Source: Sphingopyxis indica
Lineage (GTDB): Bacteria > Pseudomonadota > Alphaproteobacteria > Sphingomonadales > Sphingomonadaceae
Direction of reading: 5' to 3'
Length of the DNA: 64,000 nucleotides
Assembly (NCBI RefSeq): GCF_900188185.1
Contig: NZ_FZPA01000002.1
Coordinates: forward strand, 1 to 64,000
Both the position numbers and the translations under genes were made by a program. Positions 1 to 6,710 of the stretch are shown here, in pieces; the stretch's first letter is position 1, and every line of letters begins with the position of its first letter. Under the pieces are notes generated by a model. The model saw only the letters and a program-made list of their open reading frames with translations. It was not told the DNA's origin and searched no databases.

Positions 1-81
1 GGCAACCGCATGGCTCTTCGTCGCCTCGATACAACTCTTCACTCGCCGCATCGCAAGGCTATGAAATTATGAACGATAATT

Positions 82-405
82 TTGAATCAGACTCTTAAAG
101 ATATTCAACTCGCCGCGAAATGCATAAGGTGGTTGGCATCCGAAGCGCGTGACAGATTCATAAACGGCGGCGGTGCAATGGCCAACATTCCGCTATTCGA
201 TGGCGTGACAAACGCGCCGTGTGGTAGTGACGAATATAATTTCGACTTTCAGGGGCGAAGGCTCAACGCCAGTTGGCATATCAAAAACGGCGGAAACACC
301 CGCCAACCGGAGAGATGTCTGCGTATTTACTATACCTTTGACGATACAAGCCGACAGATTATCATATCAGATATGCCGGCACACCGGCGAACAGGTGCCA
401 GTTGA
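82..405 (+). CDS. Small hypothetical protein (107 aa)
   Basis: I do not recognise a family. The reading frame begins at a TTG; an in-frame ATG at 178 would give a shorter, 75-residue product. The C-terminal half looks like real coding sequence: it has a regular mix of polar and aromatic residues (RCLRIYYTF, RQIIISDMPAH) and ends in RRTGAS. There are no membrane segments and no signal peptide. No good ribosome-binding site is visible before either start. The base composition is more AT-rich than the metabolic genes that follow, and the gene lies beside a repeat-filled gap, so it could be recently acquired or a remnant. The function is unknown. Confidence 0.4.
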   Translation: MNQTLKDIQLAAKCIRWLASEARDRFINGGGAMANIPLFDGVTNAPCGSDEYNFDFQGRRLNASWHIKNGGNTRQPERCLRIYYTFDDTSRQIIISDMPAHRRTGAS

Positions 406-552
406 TGACAGCAACCGTCGCCCATACCTATGTAGACGTCGCCAAGACTTGCGGAATTACGGTGGATGGAGACGCGTGCAGTTCCCCAATTAAATTTCGG
501 CTGTGAACCGAGTGTCACCCCATTCGCCCCAGCGCCGATTGGAAAATTGGAT

Positions 553-775
553 TCGCGCAGAGAGCGCAGAGGCCGCAGAGATTCTGGCTCACGCGGAGGC
601 GCGGAGAGATGGCGATTGCCGCGAAGCGGCCTTTCTTCCGCGGCCGTTGCGATGTCATCGAAGCTGGAGGAAATGAAGGGGCCTGTCGGCCCGGATTCTC
701 CGCGCCTCCGCGCCTCCGCGTCTCCGCGTGAATCCCTTTCCTTCTTCTCTGCGATCTCTGCGGCCTCTGCGCGAA
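553..775. repeat. Long imperfect inverted repeat rich in GCAGAG/CTCTGC
   Basis: The left arm (about 553-612) reads GCGCAGAGAGCGCAGAGGCC and continues into GCGGAGGCGCGGAGAG. The right arm (about 699-775) is its rough reverse complement: CGCGCCTCCGCGCCTCCGCG, then CTCTGCGATCTCTGCGGCC. About 85 bp separate them. Reading frames through it are artefacts of the repeat. This is the first block of the 739-bp gene-free gap at 406-1144. Confidence 0.7.
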
Positions 776-799
776 ACATATTGAATGCGCCGCCAACTT

Positions 800-870
800 G
801 CCCACCCCGCTGCGACTAACGAGCAAGCTCGTAAGTCTCGCTGCCCCTCCCCTAAAGGGGAGGGGGTGAG
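800..870. repeat. Composite intergenic repeat (GGGGAGGGG end plus GCAGCGAGACTT core), partial copy
   Basis: This copy has the core in reverse orientation (CCCACCCCGCTGCGACTAAC, then AAGTCTCGCTGCCCCTCCCC) and ends in the hairpin CCCCTCCCCTAAAGGGGAGGGG. The same core recurs near 2.8, 20.3, 25.1, 55.4 and 61.3 kb. It occupies the middle of the gap between the first small gene and the thiamine-diphosphate enzyme. Confidence 0.8.
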
Positions 871-883
871 ATGGGCATTTTCG

Positions 884-960
884 CGTCATTGCGAGCGGAG
901 CGAAGCAATCCAGAGTGGGCGTAAGCCGCCCTGGATTGCTTCGCTTCGCTCGCAATGACG
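884..960. repeat. Palindromic REP-like element, TTGCGAG type
   Basis: Two 30-nt arms (884-913 and 931-960) are reverse complements apart from one base. The outer end is CGTCATTGCGAG and the inner end GCAATCCAG, with a 17-nt spacer. Copies with the same ends lie at 4374-4457, 28502-28578 and 52270-52346. The remaining 961-1144 sequence before the next gene shows nothing I can name. Confidence 0.85.
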
Positions 961-1144
961 GTGGTTTGGGTCGCGGGCCACGCCCTGCGTGACAACCCCC
1001 ATGCCCCTCGTTACAAATCCTCGCGGCGCAGCAGGGACTCGCGGCCTTATGACGAAAACCGCTGCATCGAATCTGTGCTGACGGTCGCCAGCACCGACTT
1101 GGGGGAGCGCATCATTCGATGCGCGGCTAAGGGGGCGACGGCGC

Positions 1145-2791
1145 GTGAAAAAAGCATCCGACCTGTTCATCGAATGCCTGGAGGAAGAGGGCGTCGAATA
1201 TATTTTCGGCGTGCCGGGCGAGGAGAATCTCGACTTTCTCGACAGCCTGTCGCGGTCGAAAACGATCAAGCTGATCCTGACGCGGCACGAGCAGGGCGCG
1301 GGGTTCATGGCCGCGACCTATGGGCGGCACACGGGGAAGACCGGCGTGTGCCTCGCGACGCTCGGCCCCGGCGCGACCAATTTCGTCACCGCCGCCGCCT
1401 ATGCCCAGCTCGGCGGCATGCCGATGATGATGATCACCGGGCAGAAACCGATCAAGAAGTCGAAGCAGGGGCGCTTCCAGATTCTCGACGTCGTGCGGAT
1501 GATGGGGCCGATCACCAAATTCACCCACCAGATGGCCTCGTCCGACAATATCCCGAGCCGCGTACGCGAGGCGTTCCGGCTCGCCGAGGAGGAAAAGCCC
1601 GGCGCGGTGCATATCGAGCTGCCCGAGGACATCGCCGACGAACAGACCGACTCCACCCCGCTCAAGCGCAGCCACAGCCGCCGCCCGACCGCCGACGTCA
1701 AATCGGTGCGCGAGGCGGTGAAGGCGCTCGAGGCGGCGAAGTCGCCGGTGCTGGTGATCGGCGCGGGCGCGAACCGGACGATGACGAGCCGGATGCTGCT
1801 GCAATTCATCGAAAAGACCGGCATCCCCTTTCTGACCACCCAGCTCGGCAAGGGGGTGATCGACGAGCGGCATCCGAAATTCCTCGGCTGCGCGGCACTC
1901 TCCGCCGGCGATTTCGTCCACCGCGCGGTCGAGGCGTCGGACTGCATCGTCAACATCGGCCACGATGTGATCGAAAAGCCGCCCTTTTTCATGAAGGCGG
2001 GCGGGCCGACCGTGATCCACGTCTCGACCAAGACCGCCGAGGTCGATCCCGTCTATTTTCCGAATATCGAGGTCATCGGCGACATCGCCAACGCGATCTG
2101 GCAGATCAAGGAAGACATCGTCGTGAGCGGCGGCTGGAAATTCGACGATCTGCTTCGCTACCGGCAGGCCGAGGTCGCGCACACCGCGCCGCTCGCCGCC
2201 GACGCGCGCTTTCCGATCTTTCCGCCGCATCTGGTGCAGCAGGTGCGCGCGGCGATGCCCGACGACGGCATCATCTGCCTCGACAATGGCGTCTATAAAA
2301 TCTGGTTCGCGCGCGGCTACACCGCCTATCGCCCGAATACCGTGCTGCTCGACAATGCGCTCGCGACGATGGGCGCTGGGCTGCCGAGCGCGATGATGTC
2401 GGCGATGCTGTATCCCGAGCGCAAGGTCATGGCGATCTGCGGCGACGGCGGCTTCATGATGAACAGCCAGGAAATGGAGACCGCGGTGCGCCTGGGCCTC
2501 GACCTGACCGTGCTGATCCTGAACGATTCAAGCTATGGCATGATCCGCTGGAAACAGGCGAATATGGGGTTCGAGGATTGGGGGCTGACCTATGGCAACC
2601 CCGACTTCGTCAAATATGCCGAAAGCTATGGCGCGCACGGCCACCGCGTCGAAAGCGCGGCGCACCTCAAGGAACTTCTCGCGCACTGCCGCGATACTCC
2701 GGGTGTGCATCTGATCGACTGTCCGGTCGACTATTCGGAGAACGACCAGATTTTGAATAACGATATCAAACGGTTGTCGAAGGAATTGTAA
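1145..2791 (+). CDS. Thiamine-diphosphate-dependent enzyme, acetolactate synthase large-subunit type
   Basis: This is a 548-residue TPP enzyme of the acetolactate synthase/2-oxoacid decarboxylase superfamily. It starts at a GTG with MKKASDLFIECL. The N-terminal pyrimidine-binding domain has the TPP-activating glutamate in RHEQGAGF (E49). The central domain runs to about residue 330. The C-terminal domain carries the TPP/Mg motif GDGG (433-436) through N460 D461. No regulatory small subunit (ilvH/ilvN) lies nearby, and the next gene is an aldehyde dehydrogenase. A catabolic acetolactate synthase or a 2-oxoacid decarboxylase feeding that dehydrogenase therefore seems likelier than the branched-chain biosynthetic enzyme. 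The family assignment is firm; the substrate is not known. Confidence 0.85.
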   Translation: MKKASDLFIECLEEEGVEYIFGVPGEENLDFLDSLSRSKTIKLILTRHEQGAGFMAATYGRHTGKTGVCLATLGPGATNFVTAAAYAQLGGMPMMMITGQKPIKKSKQGRFQILDVVRMMGPITKFTHQMASSDNIPSRVREAFRLAEEEKPGAVHIELPEDIADEQTDSTPLKRSHSRRPTADVKSVREAVKALEAAKSPVLVIGAGANRTMTSRMLLQFIEKTGIPFLTTQLGKGVIDERHPKFLGCAALSAGDFVHRAVEASDCIVNIGHDVIEKPPFFMKAGGPTVIHVSTKTAEVDPVYFPNIEVIGDIANAIWQIKEDIVVSGGWKFDDLLRYRQAEVAHTAPLAADARFPIFPPHLVQQVRAAMPDDGIICLDNGVYKIWFARGYTAYRPNTVLLDNALATMGAGLPSAMMSAMLYPERKVMAICGDGGFMMNSQEMETAVRLGLDLTVLILNDSSYGMIRWKQANMGFEDWGLTYGNPDFVKYAESYGAHGHRVESAAHLKELLAHCRDTPGVHLIDCPVDYSENDQILNNDIKRLSKEL

Positions 2792-2796
2792 TGTCT

Positions 2797-2916
2797 GCCC
2801 CCTCCCGTTTGCGGGAGGGGCAGCGAGACTTGCGAGCTTGCTCGCTAGTCGCAGCGGGGTGGGCTAGTTCACCGCCGCTGACCCACCCCCAACCCCTCCC
2901 GCAAGCGGGAGGGGGG
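2797..2916. repeat. Composite intergenic repeat, full copy
   Basis: It begins with the hairpin CCCCTCCCGTTTGCGGGAGGGG and continues with the core GCAGCGAGACTTGCGAGCTT and GTCGCAGCGGGGTGGG. It closes with a second, inverted CCCCTCCCGCAAGCGGGAGGGG arm. The whole element separates the TPP enzyme from the aldehyde dehydrogenase. Its last bases run directly into a purine-rich stretch ten bases before the next ATG. Confidence 0.9.
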
Positions 2917-2925
2917 AGAAGCTGA

Positions 2926-4359
2926 ATGAAACTCAAGGACGTCTACCCGCTCTATCTCAACAACAAGGCGGCGCAGCCGAATAGCGACCTCGTCGTCACC
3001 GACAAATATAGCGGCGAGGTCGCCTTTCGCACCGCGCTTGCGACCCCCGACGTGATCGACGAGGCGATCGCCGGTGCGGTGCGCGCGGCGGGGCCGATGG
3101 CGAAGCTCGCGAGCTATGAGAAGCAGGAGGTGCTCAACCACTGTGTCGTCCGCTTCAAGGAACGGTTCGACGAGCTTGCCTATGCGCTGTGCGTCGAGGC
3201 GGGCAAGCCGATCAGGGACAGCGAGGGCGAGGTCACGCGGCTGATCGACACCTTCCGCATCGCCGCCGAGGAAGCGGTGCGCAATTATGGTGAGGTGCAG
3301 CCGCTCGACATCTCCGCGCGGGCCAGGGGCTATATGGGAATGTGGAAGCGCGTGCCGATCGGGCCGTGCAGCTTCATCTCGCCGTTCAACTTCCCGCTCA
3401 ATCTCGCCGCGCACAAGATCGCGCCGGCGATCGCGATGGGCTGTCCCTTCGTGATGAAGCCCGCGTCGATGACCCCGCTCGGCGCGATCATCATGGGCGA
3501 GGTGCTCGCCGAGTGCGACATATTGCCCGAAGGCGCGTTCAGCATCCTGCCCGCGACGCGCGACGGCGCCGACCTGTTCACCACCGACGAGCGGCTGAAG
3601 CTGCTCTCCTTCACCGGCTCACCGGCCGTCGGCTGGGACCTGAAGGCCAAGGCCGGAAAGAAGAAGGTCATCCTCGAACTCGGCGGCAATGCCGCAGTGA
3701 TCGTCGACAAGGACGCCGACCTCGATCACGCCCTCGAACGGATCATTTTCGGCGCCTTCTATCAGTCGGGCCAATCGTGCATCGGGGTGCAGCGAATCAT
3801 CATCCACGCGGAGATTTACGAAAAATTCCGCGACATGCTGATCGAAAAGACCAAGACGCTGGTAGCCGGCGACCCCAAGGATCGCGCCACCTTCATCGGC
3901 CCGATGATCTCCGAAAAGGAAGCGGCGCGCCTCGACGGCTGGATCCAGGACGCGATCGCGGACGGCGCAAAGCTGCTGACCGGCGGCAAGCGCGACGGCG
4001 CGATGCTCGAGGCGACCTTGCTCGAAAATGTCGACCGCGGCGCGAAAGCCTATCGCGAGGAAGCCTTCGGCCCGCTCGCGATCCTGTCGAAATTCAGCGA
4101 CTGGAAGGACGCGATGGCCGAGGTCAACGACAGCAAATTCGGCCTGCAAGCCGGGCTTTTCACCCGCGATTTCCAGCAGATACTCGATGCGTGGGACGAA
4201 CTCGACGTCGGCGGCATCGTCGTCAACGACGTCTCCTCCTATCGCGTCGACAATATGCCCTATGGCGGGGTCAAGGATTCGGGCCTCGGCCGCGAAGGCA
4301 TCCGCTTCGCGATGGAGGATATGAGCGAGATCCGGAATATGGTGATCCGGCGGGCTTGA
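2926..4359 (+). CDS. NAD(P)-dependent aldehyde dehydrogenase
   Basis: This 477-residue protein belongs to the aldehyde dehydrogenase superfamily, which oxidises an aldehyde to an acid (or acyl-CoA) with NAD(P)+. The Rossmann-fold turn FTGSPAVG is at 229-236. The general-base glutamate is E251 in LELGGN and the catalytic cysteine is C285 in SGQSCIG. The spacing is typical and the length is normal for the family. The sequence resembles the lactaldehyde/phosphonoacetaldehyde/glyceraldehyde-3-phosphate (GapN-like) branch, but the substrate cannot be read from it. The ribosome-binding site GGGGGGAGAAG lies at the very end of the upstream repeat. Its neighbour is the TPP enzyme, so the pair may decarboxylate a 2-oxoacid and then oxidise the aldehyde (inference). 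Confidence 0.9.
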   Translation: MKLKDVYPLYLNNKAAQPNSDLVVTDKYSGEVAFRTALATPDVIDEAIAGAVRAAGPMAKLASYEKQEVLNHCVVRFKERFDELAYALCVEAGKPIRDSEGEVTRLIDTFRIAAEEAVRNYGEVQPLDISARARGYMGMWKRVPIGPCSFISPFNFPLNLAAHKIAPAIAMGCPFVMKPASMTPLGAIIMGEVLAECDILPEGAFSILPATRDGADLFTTDERLKLLSFTGSPAVGWDLKAKAGKKKVILELGGNAAVIVDKDADLDHALERIIFGAFYQSGQSCIGVQRIIIHAEIYEKFRDMLIEKTKTLVAGDPKDRATFIGPMISEKEAARLDGWIQDAIADGAKLLTGGKRDGAMLEATLLENVDRGAKAYREEAFGPLAILSKFSDWKDAMAEVNDSKFGLQAGLFTRDFQQILDAWDELDVGGIVVNDVSSYRVDNMPYGGVKDSGLGREGIRFAMEDMSEIRNMVIRRA

Positions 4360-4373
4360 TTCTTCACAGGTTT

Positions 4374-4457
4374 CGTCATTGCGAGCGAAGCGAAGCAATC
4401 CAGCGCGGTTTACGCCACGCTGGATTGCCGCGTCGCCTGCGGCTCCTCGCAATGACG
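4374..4457. repeat. Palindromic REP-like element, TTGCGAG type, variant right arm
   Basis: The left arm (CGTCATTGCGAGCGAAGCGA...AATCCAGCG, 4374-4405) faces a right arm (4418-4457). The right arm keeps the outer CGTCATTGCGAG and inner CAATCCAGCG ends but has a different middle (GAGCCGCAGGCGACGCGG in reverse complement). It directly follows the aldehyde dehydrogenase stop. The rest of the gap to 4589 holds nothing else apart from a possible promoter region for the next gene. Confidence 0.8.
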
Positions 4458-4589
4458 GGACCGGAAACAACCCAGCGGTCACAAAACCGCCCTCGAACCT
4501 TCTTCAAACTGTCGCGAGTTCGAATCGCCCCCTGTAACAAATCTCGTGTCTAGGCCGTGGGCAGCCAAAGGCTGTTTACGGAGTAGGAC

Positions 4590-5471
4590 ATGGCCTCGAT
4601 TTCGACCCTGCCGATCCCCGCCCACTTTCCCGATCCCTATAGCGCCAAGCCGCATGTGCCCGAGCGCGTGATCGGCAAGCGGCGGAGCTATCGCACCGTG
4701 TGGGTCAGCGACATCCACCTGGGCACGCGCGGCTGCAACGCCCCGCTGCTGATCGACTTTTTCGACCATGTCGATTGCGAGACGCTCTATCTCGTCGGCG
4801 ACATCATCGACGGCTGGCGGCTCAAGAAGCGGCATTTCTGGCCGCCCGAGCATAATGACGTCGTGTGGCGCGTGCTCAAGCGCGCCAAGCGCGGCACGCG
4901 CGTCGTCTATGTCCCCGGCAACCATGACGAGATGGTCAAACCCTTCGACGGCTTCAATTTCGGCGGCGTCGAAATTCTCCGCGAGGCGGTGCATGAAACC
5001 GCCGACGGCAAGAAGCTGCTGATCGTCCACGGCGACGAGTTCGATGCGGTGATGCTGGCGCACCGCTGGCTCGCCTTCGTCGGCGACGCCGCCTACACCG
5101 CGCTGATGAAGGCGAATGTGGTGGTGAACGCCATCCGCAACCGGCTCGGCCTGCCCTATTGGTCGCTGTCGAAGGTCGCCAAGCACAAGGTCAAGAATGC
5201 GGTCCAGTTCATCGGCCGCTATGAAGAGGTCGTCGCGCACGCCGCGCGCGCGCGCGGGGTCGACGGCGTCGTGTGCGGCCATATCCACAGCGCCGAAATG
5301 CGCGAGATCGAGGGCGCCCTCTATTATAACGACGGCGACTGGGTCGAAGGCTGTACCGCGCTGGTCGAACATCACGACGGGCGCATGGAAATCCTCCACT
5401 GGGCCGAGGAAGTCGCCTCGCGCGATGCACCGACCCCAATCGACCGGCAGGCCTCGGCGCGCGCTGCATGA
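4590..5471 (+). CDS. UDP-2,3-diacylglucosamine diphosphatase-like metallophosphoesterase
   Basis: This is a 293-residue calcineurin-like phosphoesterase of the LpxH-like group, which removes UMP from UDP-2,3-diacylglucosamine in lipid A synthesis. The metal-binding motifs are complete and in order: DIHLG (D41, H43), GDIIDGW (D71), GNHDE (N111, H112, D113), HGDEFD (H148) and GHIH (H231, H233). The ATG at 4590 has GGAGTAGG just upstream. The gene overlaps the following glycosyltransferase by 4 bp (ATGA). A related alternative is one of the broader LpxH-like phosphoesterases found beside glycosyltransferases in alphaproteobacteria, whose substrate is not proven. The fold is certain and the lipid A role likely. 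Confidence 0.85.
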   Translation: MASISTLPIPAHFPDPYSAKPHVPERVIGKRRSYRTVWVSDIHLGTRGCNAPLLIDFFDHVDCETLYLVGDIIDGWRLKKRHFWPPEHNDVVWRVLKRAKRGTRVVYVPGNHDEMVKPFDGFNFGGVEILREAVHETADGKKLLIVHGDEFDAVMLAHRWLAFVGDAAYTALMKANVVVNAIRNRLGLPYWSLSKVAKHKVKNAVQFIGRYEEVVAHAARARGVDGVVCGHIHSAEMREIEGALYYNDGDWVEGCTALVEHHDGRMEILHWAEEVASRDAPTPIDRQASARAA

Positions 5472-6517
5472 GGATATTGATCGTCACCGACGCCTGGGAG
5501 CCCCAGGTCAACGGCGTCGTCCGCACGCTCCAGGCGACCGTGAGCGAATTGCGTGCCGGCGGGCACGAGGTCGAAATCGTCTCGCCCGACCTGTTCCGGT
5601 CGATCCCCTGCCCGACCTACGGCGAAATCCGTCTCGCCTTCGCCGGGCGGCGCGCGGTCGCGCGGCATATCCGCGCCTTCGCCCCGCACGCGATTCATAT
5701 CTCGACCGAAGGGCCGCTCGGCCTTGCGGCGCGGCGCTGGTGCCTCAAGAACCGCTTTCCCTTCACCACCGCCTATCATACGCGCTTTCCCGACTATGTC
5801 GCGGCGCGGCTGCCGGTGTCGCCCGATCTGATATGGCGCTTCATCCGCTGGTTCCACCGCCCGGCGCGGCACATCATGGTCGCGACGCGGTCGCTGCAAG
5901 CCGAACTCGAAGCGCAGGGCCTTCGCCAGACGATGATGTGGGAACGCGGCGTCGATCACGCGCTGTTCCGCCCCGACCGGGCGCCGCATCCCGCCTTTGC
6001 CGGAGTGGCGCGCCCGATCCAGATCTATGTCGGCCGCGTCGCCATCGAAAAGAATATCGAGGCGTTTCTCGAGACGAAACAGCCGGGCACGAAGGTGATC
6101 GTCGGCGACGGGCCGGCGCTGGCCGAATTGCAGGCGCGCCATCCCGACGCGCTGTTCCTCGGCAAGCTCGGCGGCGAAACGCTAGCGGCGGCCTATGCCG
6201 GCGCCGACGTCTTCGTCTTTCCGAGCAAGACCGACACCTTCGGCCTCGTCGTCATCGAAGCGCTGAGCTGCGGAACGCCGGTCGCCGCCTATCCGGTCCC
6301 GGGGCCGGGCGACATCGTGACCGGGGGCGCCGGAGCGCTCGACGACGATCTCGACGTCGCGATTGCGCGGGCGCTGGCCTGCGCCCGCGACGATGCCGCC
6401 GCGCTGGGCGCGCGCTACAACTGGTCGCGCTGCACCGCCCAGTTTCTGAACGCGCTCACCTTCGTGCCTTCGCAGCCGGCGGCCGGCGTCCCGGTCAGGA
6501 CACCACGGCTCGCGTAG
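5468..6517 (+). CDS. Glycosyltransferase, GT4 family (mannosyltransferase MgtA-like)
   Basis: This 349-residue GT-B glycosyltransferase begins MRILIVTDAWEPQVNGVV, the typical N-terminal Rossmann start with its conserved NGV loop. The C-terminal donor-binding half holds FVFPSKTDTFG and the E-x7-E region EALSCGTPVAA. It most resembles the GDP-mannose-dependent alpha-mannosyltransferase/sulfoquinovosyltransferase branch that decorates membrane lipids. Its start overlaps the phosphoesterase stop by 4 bp, so the two are co-translated, which suggests a joint role in envelope lipid synthesis (inference). The acceptor is unknown. A short hydrophilic tail ends in RTPRLA. Confidence 0.85.
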   Translation: MRILIVTDAWEPQVNGVVRTLQATVSELRAGGHEVEIVSPDLFRSIPCPTYGEIRLAFAGRRAVARHIRAFAPHAIHISTEGPLGLAARRWCLKNRFPFTTAYHTRFPDYVAARLPVSPDLIWRFIRWFHRPARHIMVATRSLQAELEAQGLRQTMMWERGVDHALFRPDRAPHPAFAGVARPIQIYVGRVAIEKNIEAFLETKQPGTKVIVGDGPALAELQARHPDALFLGKLGGETLAAAYAGADVFVFPSKTDTFGLVVIEALSCGTPVAAYPVPGPGDIVTGGAGALDDDLDVAIARALACARDDAAALGARYNWSRCTAQFLNALTFVPSQPAAGVPVRTPRLA

Positions 6518-6568
6518 ATTACAGGCGGCAGGAAGCGACCGGTTGAGGGACAGTCTGCGTCTTATAGC

Positions 6569-6651
6569 TTCGTCATTCCCGCGAAAGCGGGAATCCAGAA
6601 CGTGCGCCAGCTGACCCTACACTGGATTCCCGCTTTCGCGGGAATGACGAA
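6569..6651. repeat. Palindromic element with CCCGCGAAAGCGGG core
   Basis: Two perfect 30-nt arms (6569-6598 and 6622-6651) flank a 23-nt spacer. Each arm is itself a small hairpin (CCCGCGAAAGCGGG). The ends CGTCATT and AATCCAG are the same as in the TTGCGAG elements, although the core differs. It lies between two convergent genes and could also act as a bidirectional terminator. Confidence 0.85.
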
Positions 6652-6710
6652 GATGGGGGACGGCAGTTCACCATCTCGAAGCCGCCGTCCCCGCTCGTGA
6701 TTTCGGCGAC

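Noticed and set aside
1..72. A possible C-terminal end of a gene entering from the left
   Set aside because: All three plus frames are open for 60-98 bases. One reads like the end of a membrane protein (AWLFVASIQLF), but it is too short to support a call.
800..960. Regularly spaced repeats as a CRISPR array
   Set aside because: The repeats are palindromic, of different kinds and not separated by uniform unique spacers. No cas genes are present.
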